Source of the DNA: Nonomuraea soli
Lineage (GTDB): Bacteria > Actinomycetota > Actinomycetes > Streptosporangiales > Streptosporangiaceae
Length of the DNA stretch: 64,000 nucleotides
Direction: 5' to 3'
NCBI RefSeq assembly: GCF_013761175.1
Contig: NZ_JACDUR010000008.1
Location: 392,546-456,545 of the forward strand
In this document: positions 42,533 to 52,198 of the stretch, piece by piece
Layout: every line of letters begins with the position of its first letter
How positions within the stretch are numbered: position 1 is the first letter of the stretch
The notes under the pieces: model-generated
What the model was told of the DNA's origin: nothing
The model's input: only the letters and a program-made list of their open reading frames with translations
Database searches by the model: none
Translations under genes and position numbers: made by a program

Positions 42533-44161
42533 GTGGCTGACATTACGCAGACCCCGGAATGGGCGGCGCTCGACAAGCACTACGGCGAGTTCGCCGACAG
42601 GACCCTGCGCGAACTGTTCGCCGACGACCCGCAGCGCGCCGAGCGCATGAGCCTGACCGCGGGAGACCTGTTCCTCGACTACTCCAAGCACCGCGCCGGC
42701 GGCGAGACCATGGAGCTGCTGCTCGCCCTGGCCGCCAAGTCAGGACTGCGTGACCGCATCGAGGCCATGTTCACCGGCGAGCACATCAACGTCAGCGAGG
42801 ACCGCGCCGTGCTCCACGTCGCGCTGCGCATGCCCCGCGACGCCCGCCTGGTCGTCGACGGCCAGGTCGTGATCGCCGACGTGCACGCCGTCCTCGACAA
42901 GATGGCCGCCTTCGCCGGCCGGGTGCGCTCCCAGGAGTGGCGCGGCCACACGGGACAGCCCATCAAGACCGTGGTCAACATCGGCATCGGCGGCTCCGAC
43001 CTCGGCCCCGCGATGGCCTACGAGGCGCTGCGCGACTTCCTCGACGCCGGCATCGAGGCACGATTCGTCTCCAACATCGACCCCGCCGACATCACGGGCG
43101 CGCTGCGCGGCCTCGACCCGGCCACCACCCTCTTCGTGATCAGCTCCAAGACCTTCACCACGCTGGAGACGCTGACCAACGCCCGCGTCGCCCGCGACTG
43201 GCTGGTCAGCGGCCTGGGCTCGGCCGACGCCGTCGCCAAGCACTTCGTGGCCGTCTCCACCAACGCCGAGAAGGTCGCCGAGTTCGGCATCGACACCGCC
43301 AACATGTTCGGCTTCTGGGACTGGGTCGGCGGGCGCTACTCCTACGACGGCGCCATCGGCCTGTCCCTGATGATCGCGGTCGGCCCCGAGCGGTTCCGCG
43401 AGATGCTCGACGGCTTCCACACCATCGACGAGCACTTCCGCACCGCGCCCTTCGAGGCCAACATGCCGGTGCTGATGGCGCTGCTCGGCATCTGGTACGC
43501 CGACTTCTTCGGCGCCGAGACCCGCGCCGTCCTGCCGTACTCCCAGCGCCTGCACCGCTTCCCCGCCTACCTGCAGCAGCTGACCATGGAGTCCAACGGC
43601 AAGTCCGTGCAGGCCGACGGCACCCCGGTCACCGTGCAGACCGGCGAGATCTTCTGGGGCGAGCCGGGCACCAATGGCCAGCACGCCTTCTACCAGCTGC
43701 TCCACCAGGGCACCAGGCTCGTCCCCGCCGACTTCATCGGCTTCGCCGAGCCGCACGAGGACCCCGCGGGCATGCACGACATCCTCACCGCCAACCTGCT
43801 CGCCCAGACCACCGCGCTGGCCTTCGGCAAGACCGCGGAGGAGATCGCCGCCGAGGGCACCCCGCCCCACGTCGTGCCGCACAAGGTCATGCCGGGCAAC
43901 CGTCCCACCTCGACCATCCTGGTCCCGCGCCTGACCCCGCACACCCTGGGCCAGCTGGTGGCGCTCTACGAGCACATCGTCTTCGTCGAGGGCACCGTCT
44001 GGGGCGTCGACTCCTTCGACCAGTGGGGCGTCGAGCTGGGCAAGAAGATGGCGCTGGCCCTGGAGCCCGCGCTGACCTCCGAGCAGCCGGTCGCCGACTA
44101 CCCCGACGCGTCGACCGCACAGCTGGTCCGCAGGTACCGGAAGCTGCGGGGACGCGCCTGA
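42533..44161 (+). CDS. pgi: Glucose-6-phosphate isomerase
   Basis: 542 residues, GTG start behind GATGGAGGAATC. The enzyme interconverts glucose 6-phosphate and fructose 6-phosphate in glycolysis and gluconeogenesis. The family blocks are all present: NIGIGGSDLGPAMAYEAL, the phosphate loop SSKTFTTLETLTN, MESNGKSVQADG, and the catalytic glutamate block FWGEPGTNGQHAFYQLLHQG. The C-terminal block VWGVDSFDQWGVELGKK is also intact. Length matches the long form common in actinobacteria and proteobacteria. It stands alone as a single gene. Confidence 0.97.
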   Translation: MADITQTPEWAALDKHYGEFADRTLRELFADDPQRAERMSLTAGDLFLDYSKHRAGGETMELLLALAAKSGLRDRIEAMFTGEHINVSEDRAVLHVALRMPRDARLVVDGQVVIADVHAVLDKMAAFAGRVRSQEWRGHTGQPIKTVVNIGIGGSDLGPAMAYEALRDFLDAGIEARFVSNIDPADITGALRGLDPATTLFVISSKTFTTLETLTNARVARDWLVSGLGSADAVAKHFVAVSTNAEKVAEFGIDTANMFGFWDWVGGRYSYDGAIGLSLMIAVGPERFREMLDGFHTIDEHFRTAPFEANMPVLMALLGIWYADFFGAETRAVLPYSQRLHRFPAYLQQLTMESNGKSVQADGTPVTVQTGEIFWGEPGTNGQHAFYQLLHQGTRLVPADFIGFAEPHEDPAGMHDILTANLLAQTTALAFGKTAEEIAAEGTPPHVVPHKVMPGNRPTSTILVPRLTPHTLGQLVALYEHIVFVEGTVWGVDSFDQWGVELGKKMALALEPALTSEQPVADYPDASTAQLVRRYRKLRGRA

Positions 44162-44179
44162 GTCCTTACATTTAGTTCC

Positions 44180-44515
44180 ATGAACATCATGGAGCTGCTG
44201 GACCAGACCACCGACGCCGCCACGGTCGGCCGGGTCTTCGGTCAGCCCGTCACCCACGACGACGTCACCATCATCCCGGTCGCCCGGGTCGCCCAGGCGG
44301 GCGGCGGAGGCACCGGGAAGGGCTCGATCGACGAGCCCGGCGGTGGCGGCGGCTACGCCGTCGCGGCCAAACCGGCCGGGGTGTACGTCATCAAGGACGG
44401 GGAGGTGTTCTGGAAGCCGGCCGTCGACGTCAACCGCATCGTCGTGGGCGGGCAACTGGTCATGGTGGTGCTGCTAATGACGCTGCGCGCGATCTTCCGC
44501 AAGCGCCGCAAGTAA
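44180..44515 (+). CDS. GerW/YtfJ-family sporulation protein
   Basis: 111 residues. The start MNIMELLDQTTDAATVGRVF and VTHDDVTIIPVARV, then a glycine-rich loop and GGYAVAAKPAGVYVIKDGEVFW, are the GerW pattern. A C-terminal hydrophobic segment with a basic tail (LVMVVLLMTLRAIFRKRRK) suggests membrane anchoring. In Bacillus GerW/YtfJ acts in spore germination; actinobacterial members are widespread and their role is less clear. It follows pgi by 18 bases and may be co-transcribed with it. Confidence 0.82.
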   Translation: MNIMELLDQTTDAATVGRVFGQPVTHDDVTIIPVARVAQAGGGGTGKGSIDEPGGGGGYAVAAKPAGVYVIKDGEVFWKPAVDVNRIVVGGQLVMVVLLMTLRAIFRKRRK

Positions 44516-44546
44516 CACCCGCCGCGCCGCCGTACGGCACCGGCCC

Positions 44547-44594
44547 GTACGGCTCGGCGCAGGACAGCGTGTACGGCTCAGCGCAGGTCGGCGC
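44547..44594. repeat. 24-bp direct repeat copying the 3' end of the S2P protease gene
   Basis: GTACGGCTCGGCGCAGG (44547-44563) is repeated as GTACGGCTCAGCGCAGG (44571-44587), period 24. The second copy contains the stop codon and last codons of the minus-strand protease gene. A weaker first copy begins at 44532 (GTACGGCAC). The gap lies between convergent genes. Confidence 0.7.
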
Positions 44595-45717
44595 CGCGCT
44601 GGGCGTAGGAGCGCAGGTCGCCCCGCTGGATGGCGCGGCTGATGTCGCTGGGCGAGACGATGCCGGCCACCCGCCCCGTCTCGTCCAGCACCACCGCCCG
44701 CCCGTCGGCGCAGCCGTTCATCCGCGGCAGCAGCTCCACCAGCACCTCGTCGGCACGTGTCAGCGGCAGCTGGTCCGGCGGGCAGGCGATCTCCGACAGC
44801 CGGGTGGCGGCGTGCCGCTCCCTGGGCAGCGCCCGGATGCGGTTGAGCGTGACCAGCCCGGCGAAGTGCCCGTCGCGGCCGATCAGCGGGTAGGCGGAGA
44901 AGCGGGAGTGCAGCAGCACCCGCCCCACGAAGGAGAAGACGCTTTCGTCGGGGTCGGCGGTGACCGCGGGCGCGCTCATCACCTCGCCCACCCGCAGGCC
45001 CTGCAGCACCGACGACGCCTTGGCCTGCGCCTCCTCGGCCGCGGCGGCGTTGACGAGGAACAGCCCGATCATCGCCAGCCACAACCCCTGCAGCCCGAGG
45101 CCGGTCACCACCTCCAGCAGCCCGGCGGCGATCAGCACGTAGCCGAAGATCCGTCCCGCCTTGGCCGCCGTCACGGCGGCGAAGGTCCTGTCGCGCTTCC
45201 ACGCCCACAGGCCCGCCCGCAGCACCCGCCCGCCGTCGAGCGGCGCGGCGGGGATCAGGTTGAAGAGCGCCAGCACCAGGTTCACCCCGGCCAGGTACAG
45301 CAGCGTGCCCTCGGCCAGGCCGGTCAGCGGCAGCGACAGCACGAGGAACAGCAGGGCGCAGCCCAGGCTCGTCAGCGGTCCGACCGCCGCGATCCGCAGG
45401 TCCGCGCCGGGGGAGCGGGCCTCGCCCTTCAGCTCGGCCACCCCGCCCAGCAGCCACAGCGTGATCCCGGCGACCTCCACGCCTTCACCCCTGGCCACCA
45501 GGGCGTGGGCCAGCTCGTGGGCCAGCAGGCTCGCCAGGAACAGCACCGCCGCGAGTGTCGCCGCGACCAGGTAGAGCGCCGTGCCGTACCCCGGGAAGGC
45601 GGCGGGGAAGCGTCCGAAGGCCAGGCCCAGGATGAGGATGGCCAGGATGAGCACGACGGAGAGGTTGAGGCCGACGGGCACGCCGCCCATGCGGCCCAGG
45701 GGGATCGTGGGGCGCAC
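44578..45717 (-). CDS. Site-2-protease family metalloprotease with CBS pair (Rip3-like)
   Basis: 379 residues. Five to six membrane segments carry the zinc site HELAH (LLAHELAHALVA, near residue 68) and the second motif NLIPAAPLDGGRVLRAG with the third ligand aspartate. A CBS pair follows from about residue 245 (VGEVMSAPAVTADPDESVFS, and later DGRAVVLDETGRVAGIVSPSD). Such intramembrane proteases release regulators or small peptides from membrane proteins; CBS domains sense adenine nucleotides. The partner is not identifiable here. Confidence 0.9.
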   Translation of the reverse strand: MRPTIPLGRMGGVPVGLNLSVVLILAILILGLAFGRFPAAFPGYGTALYLVAATLAAVLFLASLLAHELAHALVARGEGVEVAGITLWLLGGVAELKGEARSPGADLRIAAVGPLTSLGCALLFLVLSLPLTGLAEGTLLYLAGVNLVLALFNLIPAAPLDGGRVLRAGLWAWKRDRTFAAVTAAKAGRIFGYVLIAAGLLEVVTGLGLQGLWLAMIGLFLVNAAAAEEAQAKASSVLQGLRVGEVMSAPAVTADPDESVFSFVGRVLLHSRFSAYPLIGRDGHFAGLVTLNRIRALPRERHAATRLSEIACPPDQLPLTRADEVLVELLPRMNGCADGRAVVLDETGRVAGIVSPSDISRAIQRGDLRSYAQRGADLR

Positions 45718-45772
45718 GGGTGCCTCCCGTCGGCTGGGTCGTGCCTGAGGCCTGAGTCGCGAGCGTCGGCGA

Positions 45773-46444
45773 TCAGCCGGTGGTGGCGGCCGGTGCCCGG
45801 TGGACGGCGGCCTCCCGCGACGGCGGTTCCACCAGCGCCGTCACATCGGCGATCGCGTCGGTCAGCAGCCCCTTCAGCAGCGCGTCCGGGTCGCTGACGC
45901 AGGCCTGCGCGATCCCCACCACCGACAGCTGCACCGCGTTGGGCGCCGCGTACTTGCGGAAGCCCTTGTCGGTGATGCGCGCCGCGCGGCTGAAGCGCCG
46001 GGCGTACTCGGCGGCGAGCGGCACCTGGTCCATCGCCCGGCGGCCGGCGTCGCCGAGCCTGCCGGGAGCACGCCCGTCGAGGCGGGCGAGCATCTCCTCG
46101 GCCGCCAGCACCGACACGGCCAGCGCCAGCTGCCGTTCGGCGGCGGCGACGGGCAGGGCGGTGGTGGCGCACCTCAGGGAGAGGGTCGCGTCGATGCGCA
46201 GGTCGTCGCCGGTCAGCCCGATGATGGACGGCACCAGCGTGACGAGCTCGCCGCGCCGGGCGTCGGTGGTGTTGTCGTTGACCAGCCTGGCCAGGGCGGC
46301 CAGCAGCGGGTGGGTGCAGGCGGGGTGGTCGCTCCACCGCTCGCCCGCGAGATAGGAGGCCAGCTCCATGAAGCAGGCGCCGCGCCTGGGATTGCGGTGC
46401 CTGCCGCGGGAGAGAACGGGCATGGGTTCAAGGTGAGTGTCCAC
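45773..46444 (-). CDS. Conserved actinobacterial protein of unknown function
   Basis: 223 residues from the GTG at 46444 (VDTHLEPMPVLSRGRHRNPR), which has GGAG upstream; the longer frame to 46633 has no conserved residues. The block RRGACFMELASYLAGERWSD, HPLLAALARLVNDNTTDARR and LVPSIIGLTGDD is a pattern I recall from conserved hypothetical proteins in this phylum. It is soluble, mostly helical, with no known catalytic motif. It lies upstream of the S2P protease gene on the same strand and may share its transcript. Confidence 0.7.
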   Translation of the reverse strand: MDTHLEPMPVLSRGRHRNPRRGACFMELASYLAGERWSDHPACTHPLLAALARLVNDNTTDARRGELVTLVPSIIGLTGDDLRIDATLSLRCATTALPVAAAERQLALAVSVLAAEEMLARLDGRAPGRLGDAGRRAMDQVPLAAEYARRFSRAARITDKGFRKYAAPNAVQLSVVGIAQACVSDPDALLKGLLTDAIADVTALVEPPSREAAVHRAPAATTG

Positions 46445-46689
46445 GAGGGCTCCACTGCTCAGCGCGTTCGCCTGTTCTTCCAGTCTGCGCCGCCGGGATC
46501 GTGTTCGCCAGAGCGCACGACAGGATGATCCTGCCCACGACACGAAGCACCATTCCTGACCATTCGCCCCGAGTCCGGACTTTTCTGGAATAGGGCGCAC
46601 GGGGATCTCTTCGGTAAGCCGAGTTCGGCGCACGCTTTCGTGCTACCTTTCCCAGGCATTTGCCAAGCTGAGCCGCATGGGGGCCGACG

Positions 46690-48801
46690 TTGAGATGGGT
46701 GCTTCTGCTGATGGTGGCGGCCTTCTGGGCGGTCGTGCCCCAGCCTGCCTCCGCTGAGGCCTCCGCCGGAGACTCCGCTGAGACACAGGGGCGAGTGGCG
46801 CTCATCGGCGTCCCCGGCCTGCACTGGGACGACCTGAGCCCCGAGCGGACCCCGAACCTGTGGAAGCTGGCCGGTCAGAGCGCCGTCGGCTCGGTGTCGG
46901 TCAAGATCGTGGGCACCACCACCTGCCCCTACGACGGCTGGCTGACGGTGTCGGCGGGCCGCCGCGCGGCGGTGGGCGGCGGCTGCGGCCTGCCCCCCGA
47001 GCCGCTCACGCAGGGCGAGGGCGCCGTCGTGCCGGGCTTCACCGACCTGCAGCGCTCGGGCGAGGGCGTCCACGCGGGCACCCTCGGCGAGGCCCTCCAC
47101 CAGGCGGGCCAGTGCACCTCGGCCGTGGGCAAGGGCGCCGCCGTCGCGCTCGCCGACCGGGCGGGCAAGGTCGACTTCTACGGCCCCGGCCTCCAGTGGG
47201 CCGGAGACCTCGGCCGGTGCCGGGTCACGGCGATCGACATCGACGCCCTGATCAGGCCCTACCTGCGAGACGGCAAGCTGCCCAAGGAGCCCGAGGTCCT
47301 GACGGCGGCCGAGCGTCAGCAGGCGGTCAAGGCCGCCGACGACGAGGTGGGCGTCGCCCTGGGCAGGCTGCCCGCCGACACCCGGGTGATCCTGGCGGGC
47401 CTGGGCGACCACGGCAGCGTGCCGCACCTGCGCGTGGCGATGTGGAAGGCGCCGCAGGCCCAGGGCGCCTACCTGACGACCACCTCGACCCGCCGCCCGA
47501 ACATCGTCATCGTGCCCGACCTGACGCCCACGATCCTGACCGCCGTGGGCGCCCCGATCCCGCCGCAGGTCGTCGGCGTCGCCTTCGGCACCGGCGCGGG
47601 CGAGCCGCTCGCGCAGGCGGCCGAGACGCTGCGCCGCTCCGATGTGACGGGCGTGACCGTGCGCGGGCTGACGGGCCACTTCTTCACCGGCTTCGCGATC
47701 CTGCAGGTCGCCTTCTACGCCGTGACCTTCCTGCTGCTGCGCAAGCGGCGCAGGGCCACCGCCGCGGCGGCACTCGGCCTGGGCCTGGCCTCGATCCCGG
47801 TGTCGACCTACCTGGTCAACCTGCTGCCCTGGGCCCACGCCCCCGTGCCGGGCCTGGCACTGGTCGGCGGCGTGGTCACCATCGCCACGATCATCCTGCT
47901 GGTCAGCGTCAGCGGCCCGTGGCGCAGGCATCCGCTCGGCCCGCCCGCGATCGTCGGCGGCATCACCGGCGCGGTGCTCCTGGGCGACCTGCTGACCGGC
48001 ACCACCCTGCAGTTCAACAGCCTCATGGGCTACACCGCGGTCGTCGGCGGGCGCTACCACGGCCTGGCCAACATTCCCTTCGCCCTGCTGGCCACGGCCG
48101 TGCTCATGGTGACCGCGGTCGCCGCCGACGGACTGGTGCGCTCCGGGCGCAAGCGGGTGGCGGTCAGCCTGGTCGTCTCGCTCGGCGTGCTGGCGCTGCT
48201 GCTGGCGGGCTGGCCCGGCATCGGCAGCGACTTCGGCGGCGTCATCGCCTTCGTGCCGGGCATCGCGGTGACCGCCCTGCTGGTGGCGGGCAAGCGCGTG
48301 TCGGTCATCAAGCTGGGGCTCTTCTGCGTCCTGGGCGGGCTGGTCGTCAGCGCGATCGCGGTCCTCGACTTCATGCGGCCCACCGCCTCCCAGACCCACC
48401 TCGGGCGCTTCGTCGGCCAGGTGATCGACGGCACGTTCTGGCCGCTCATCGGGCGCAAGCTCGGCGCGATGCTCAACACCCTGCTGTCGCCGAACCTCAT
48501 GCCGATCGTCATCGTCGGCCTGGCCTTCCTGGTCTTCGCGATCATGCGCCCCGGCAAGGTGAGCGTGGGAGCGGTGCCGGAGGCCTTCACCCGGGCGCCC
48601 ATGTTGCGGGCCGGACTGATCGGCGCGCTGGTCAGCGCCGGGGTGGGCATGCTCGTCAACGACTCCGGCACCGCGGTGCTGTCGATGGCGATCGCGCTCG
48701 CCGTACCCCTGGTCCTCTACGCGGGCGTGCGGAGCATGGCCATGGCCCCGACGCAGGTGCTGGAGGAGCCGGGAGGGGCCGAGCTCACCCCGGTCTCGTG
48801 A
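46690..48801 (+). CDS. Exported phosphatase-like domain plus multi-spanning membrane protein
   Basis: 703 residues from a TTG at 46690 (RWVLLLMVAAFWAVVPQPAS as signal). Residues about 35-310 lie outside the membrane and resemble an alkaline-phosphatase/sulfatase-type fold: VALIGVPGLHWDDLSPERTP, TTTCPYDGWLTVSAGRRA, LAGLGDHGSVPHL and IVIVPDLTPTIL. The metal-site residues are not obvious, so activity is uncertain. From about 330 onward there are roughly ten membrane segments. No experimental role is known to me. A link to cell-envelope assembly is a guess from topology. Confidence 0.75.
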   Translation: MRWVLLLMVAAFWAVVPQPASAEASAGDSAETQGRVALIGVPGLHWDDLSPERTPNLWKLAGQSAVGSVSVKIVGTTTCPYDGWLTVSAGRRAAVGGGCGLPPEPLTQGEGAVVPGFTDLQRSGEGVHAGTLGEALHQAGQCTSAVGKGAAVALADRAGKVDFYGPGLQWAGDLGRCRVTAIDIDALIRPYLRDGKLPKEPEVLTAAERQQAVKAADDEVGVALGRLPADTRVILAGLGDHGSVPHLRVAMWKAPQAQGAYLTTTSTRRPNIVIVPDLTPTILTAVGAPIPPQVVGVAFGTGAGEPLAQAAETLRRSDVTGVTVRGLTGHFFTGFAILQVAFYAVTFLLLRKRRRATAAAALGLGLASIPVSTYLVNLLPWAHAPVPGLALVGGVVTIATIILLVSVSGPWRRHPLGPPAIVGGITGAVLLGDLLTGTTLQFNSLMGYTAVVGGRYHGLANIPFALLATAVLMVTAVAADGLVRSGRKRVAVSLVVSLGVLALLLAGWPGIGSDFGGVIAFVPGIAVTALLVAGKRVSVIKLGLFCVLGGLVVSAIAVLDFMRPTASQTHLGRFVGQVIDGTFWPLIGRKLGAMLNTLLSPNLMPIVIVGLAFLVFAIMRPGKVSVGAVPEAFTRAPMLRAGLIGALVSAGVGMLVNDSGTAVLSMAIALAVPLVLYAGVRSMAMAPTQVLEEPGGAELTPVS

Positions 48802-48865
48802 AATTCTCTTTCAGTTCACTGTTGGGACTTGAAACTTAATACCATCTAGCGATTGAGTCTGGGTC

Positions 48866-51800
48866 GTGCAGACCCTCACCATCGCACTGACCGCCACGCT
48901 CTTGTTAGGGACGCCGCCGGTCGAGGACGCCCCCAGGGCGTCCTCGTATGACGCGCCCTCCACCCTCGTGGCGGCCCCCGCGCCGCGTTTCCTCGAGACC
49001 GCGAGCCGGGAGCGCCCCGTCGCCCCCGGCATCACGCTGACCTCCTTCGACCGCTACGACGCCGCGGGCTGGCTGCGCGCCGACGCGCTCTCGGCCGACC
49101 TCGGCACCGCCAAGGCGGGCTACCTGTTCTCCGGCGAGGTCTCCAAGACCGAGCCGCTGTCGGGGCCCGCCGGCCGGGCCAAGGCCGTCGCCGCCGTCAA
49201 CGGCGACTTCTTCGACATCAACCAGTCCGGCGCCGCCCAGGGCATCGGCGTGCAGGACGGCACGCTCGTCCAGTCGCCGGTGGCCGGCTGGGACAAGGCG
49301 GCGGCGATCAGCCCCGACGGCGTCGGTAGCGTCATCACCGCCGCCTTCCAGGGCACCGCGGGCTCCATCCCGCTGACCCAGTTCAACCAGCGGATCCAGA
49401 GCGGCGGCGTCGGCCTGTTCACCCCGCTGTGGGGCTCCTACACGCGGGCACGCGCCGTCGAGGGCGCCCCGCGCGTGACCGAGGTCGAGCTCCGCGACGG
49501 CGTCGTGCAGGCCGTACGGCAGGCCGCGGGCGCCGGCCCCATCCCCGCCGGGACCTCGATCCTGCTCGGCCGCGAAGCCGGAGCCGACGCCCTGGCCGCG
49601 CTGAAGCCGGGCGACCCCCTGGAGGTGACCTACCAGCCCAAGCCCGGCGGCATCCAGACCGCGGTCGGTGGCAGCCACGTCCTGGTCAAGGACGGCGCCG
49701 TCGTCCCGATCACCGACCCCGCCGCGCACCCGCGCACCGCCGTCGGCTTCTCCGCCGACGGCCGCACCATGCACCTGCTGACCGTCGACGGCCGCCAGGC
49801 CGACAGCCGCGGCGTCACGCTCGGCGAACTGGCCGCGATGATGGTCGAGCTGGGCGCGCACAACGCCCTCAACCTCGACGGGGGCGGCTCCTCCACGCTG
49901 CTGGCCCGAGAGCCGGGCTCGGCCTCCGTCCAGGTCGAGAACAGCCCCTCCGACGGCGGCGAGCGGCACGTGCCCAACGGCCTGGCGCTGTACGCCCCCG
50001 AGGGCAGCGGCACGCTGAAGGGCTTCTGGCTGGAGACCGCCACCGACCCGGCCAAGGCGCCCGGCGTCGGCCCCGTCGCCGGCGGACGCCCGGAACGGGT
50101 CTTCCCCGGCCTCACCAGGCGCCTGACCGCCGCCGGATTCGACGAGACGTACGGCCCGGCCGAGGGCGCACCGCACTGGCGCGCCAACCCGGCCGTGCAC
50201 GGCCTGGTCTCCTCCAAGGGGCTCTTCCGCGCCCTGGTCCCCGGCCAGACGACCGTCACCGCCTCCCGCGACGGCGCGAGCGGCAAGCTGGAGCTCACCG
50301 TCCTGCAGCCGCTGGTCAGGCTCGGCTCGACCGCCGACCGCATCAGCCTGCCCGGCGCGGAGGCGCTGGGAACCTTCGGCGTGGTCGGCTACGACCGCAA
50401 CGGCAACACCGCCCCCATCGAGCCCGCCGACGTGAAGCTCACCTACGACCAGGCCCTGTTCGAGGTGACCGCGTCGCAGCACGGGTTCTTCCAGGTCAAG
50501 CCCAAGCAGGCGACCGGCTCCGGGCTCATCACCGCCGCCGTCGGCCGTACGACCGTGGCCGTGCCGGTCACGATCGGCTCGGTCGACGCGCCGGTGGCCG
50601 ACTTCGAGAACGCCTCCTCCTGGGCCTTCGCCGCCGCCCGCGCGACCGGGTCACTCGGGGCGGCCCCCGGGCAGAGCGGCACCGGCCTGAAGCTGTCGTA
50701 CGACTTCACCCAGTCCACCGCCACCCGCGCCGCCTACGCCAGCCCGCCCGGCCAGCTCGTGGTCGAGGGGCAGCCGCAGGGCTTCGGGATGTGGATCCAC
50801 TCCACCGGCAAGGGCGAGTGGCCCAGCCTGGAGTTCTACGACGGGCTCGGCCAGTCGCAGATCCTGCGCGGGCCGTACCTGACCTGGACGGGCTGGAAGT
50901 ACGTGGAGTTCGCCGTCCCGGCGGGCGTCACCTACCCGCTGCGGCTGCGGCGCTTCTACGTGGCCGAGACCAGGCCCGACGCCAAGTACACCAACGAGAT
51001 CGTCATCGACGGGCTGGTGGCCAAGGTGCCGCCGCCGGTGACCGTGCCGCCGGTGGCCAAGGTCGCCGACCCCGTCGTCGTGCCCTCGGTGTCGGACGCG
51101 TCGTGGCGTTTCGCCGTCATGTCCGACGCGCAGTTCGTCGCCCGCGACCCCGGCAGCGACATCGTCCGCAACGCCCGCCGCACCCTGCAGGAGATCAAGG
51201 CGGCCGAGCCCGACTTCCTGCTGATCAACGGCGACCTCGTGGACGAGGCGTCACCCGCGGACTTCGAGCTGGCCAAGCGCATCCTCGACGAGGAACTCGC
51301 CGGGACGCTGCCCTACTACTACATTCCCGGCAACCACGAGGTGATGGGCGGCAAGATCGACAACTTCAAGTCCGCCTTCGGCGACACCTACCGCAGCTTC
51401 GACCACAAGGGCACCAGGTTCGTCACCCTCGACACCTCGCGCCTGAACCTGCGCGGCGGCGGCTTCGACCAGGTCGCCCTGCTCCGCTCGCAGCTCGACG
51501 CGGCGGCCGGGGACGCGGCGGTGGGCTCGGTCGTGGTGCTCTTCCACGTGCCGCCGCGCGACCCCACCCCCGGCAAGGGCAGCCAGCTCGGCGACCGCAA
51601 GGAGGCCGCGCTCGTCGAGGGCTGGCTCGCCGACTTCCAGCGCGAGACCGGCAAGGGGGCGGCGTTCATCGGCTCCCACGTGGGCACCTTCCACGCCTCC
51701 CGGGTCGACGCCGTGCCGTACCTGATCAACGGCAACTCCGGCAAGAACCCGGCCACCCCCGCCGACGACGGCGGCTTCACCGGCTGGTCGCTGTGGGGCG

Positions 51801-52198
51801 TCGACCCCGTCAGCGAGCAGGAGGCCGCGCACGTGCGGCGCAACTGGTTCGTCGACGCGCCCACGTGGATCGGCGCCCAGGTCCGCCCGCACGTCGACAC
51901 GCTGACGCTGACGGCTCCGTCGTCGGTCGAGGTCGGCACGCCGGGCAAGGTCACCGCCTCGCTGGCCCAGGGCAGCCGGGTCGTGCCGGTCGCCTACCCG
52001 GTGTCGGCGCAGTGGTCGGGCTCGCCGTCGCTGCACGTCGGCGGCAGGGCGGGGCTCAAGCCGTGGCACGTGGCCCGGCTCGACCCGGCGAGCGGCGAGC
52101 TCACGGCGATCAGGGCGGGGCAGGTGGTGATCTCGGTGACGGTGAACGGCGTCAGCCAGTCGGCCACCGTCGCCCTCGCCGCCCGCGCCGCCGCCTGA
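48866..52198 (+). CDS. Exported phosphodiester glycosidase (NAGPA-like) fused to a calcineurin-type metallophosphatase
   Basis: 1110 residues, GTG start with an export signal near the N-terminus. The NAGPA domain (about 100-380) shows KAVAAVNGDFFDIN, the block HPRTAVGFSADGRTMHLLTV and LNLDGGGSSTLLAR. A middle region (about 400-745) has Ig-like and jelly-roll pieces. From about 750 a metallophosphatase follows: VMSDAQF (D-x-Q where most have D-x-H), LINGDLVDE, YIPGNHEV, LFHVPP and GSHVGTFHA. It may cut sugar-phosphodiester links in wall polymers and then the phosphate. The substrate is unknown. Confidence 0.82.
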   Translation: MQTLTIALTATLLLGTPPVEDAPRASSYDAPSTLVAAPAPRFLETASRERPVAPGITLTSFDRYDAAGWLRADALSADLGTAKAGYLFSGEVSKTEPLSGPAGRAKAVAAVNGDFFDINQSGAAQGIGVQDGTLVQSPVAGWDKAAAISPDGVGSVITAAFQGTAGSIPLTQFNQRIQSGGVGLFTPLWGSYTRARAVEGAPRVTEVELRDGVVQAVRQAAGAGPIPAGTSILLGREAGADALAALKPGDPLEVTYQPKPGGIQTAVGGSHVLVKDGAVVPITDPAAHPRTAVGFSADGRTMHLLTVDGRQADSRGVTLGELAAMMVELGAHNALNLDGGGSSTLLAREPGSASVQVENSPSDGGERHVPNGLALYAPEGSGTLKGFWLETATDPAKAPGVGPVAGGRPERVFPGLTRRLTAAGFDETYGPAEGAPHWRANPAVHGLVSSKGLFRALVPGQTTVTASRDGASGKLELTVLQPLVRLGSTADRISLPGAEALGTFGVVGYDRNGNTAPIEPADVKLTYDQALFEVTASQHGFFQVKPKQATGSGLITAAVGRTTVAVPVTIGSVDAPVADFENASSWAFAAARATGSLGAAPGQSGTGLKLSYDFTQSTATRAAYASPPGQLVVEGQPQGFGMWIHSTGKGEWPSLEFYDGLGQSQILRGPYLTWTGWKYVEFAVPAGVTYPLRLRRFYVAETRPDAKYTNEIVIDGLVAKVPPPVTVPPVAKVADPVVVPSVSDASWRFAVMSDAQFVARDPGSDIVRNARRTLQEIKAAEPDFLLINGDLVDEASPADFELAKRILDEELAGTLPYYYIPGNHEVMGGKIDNFKSAFGDTYRSFDHKGTRFVTLDTSRLNLRGGGFDQVALLRSQLDAAAGDAAVGSVVVLFHVPPRDPTPGKGSQLGDRKEAALVEGWLADFQRETGKGAAFIGSHVGTFHASRVDAVPYLINGNSGKNPATPADDGGFTGWSLWGVDPVSEQEAAHVRRNWFVDAPTWIGAQVRPHVDTLTLTAPSSVEVGTPGKVTASLAQGSRVVPVAYPVSAQWSGSPSLHVGGRAGLKPWHVARLDPASGELTAIRAGQVVISVTVNGVSQSATVALAARAAA

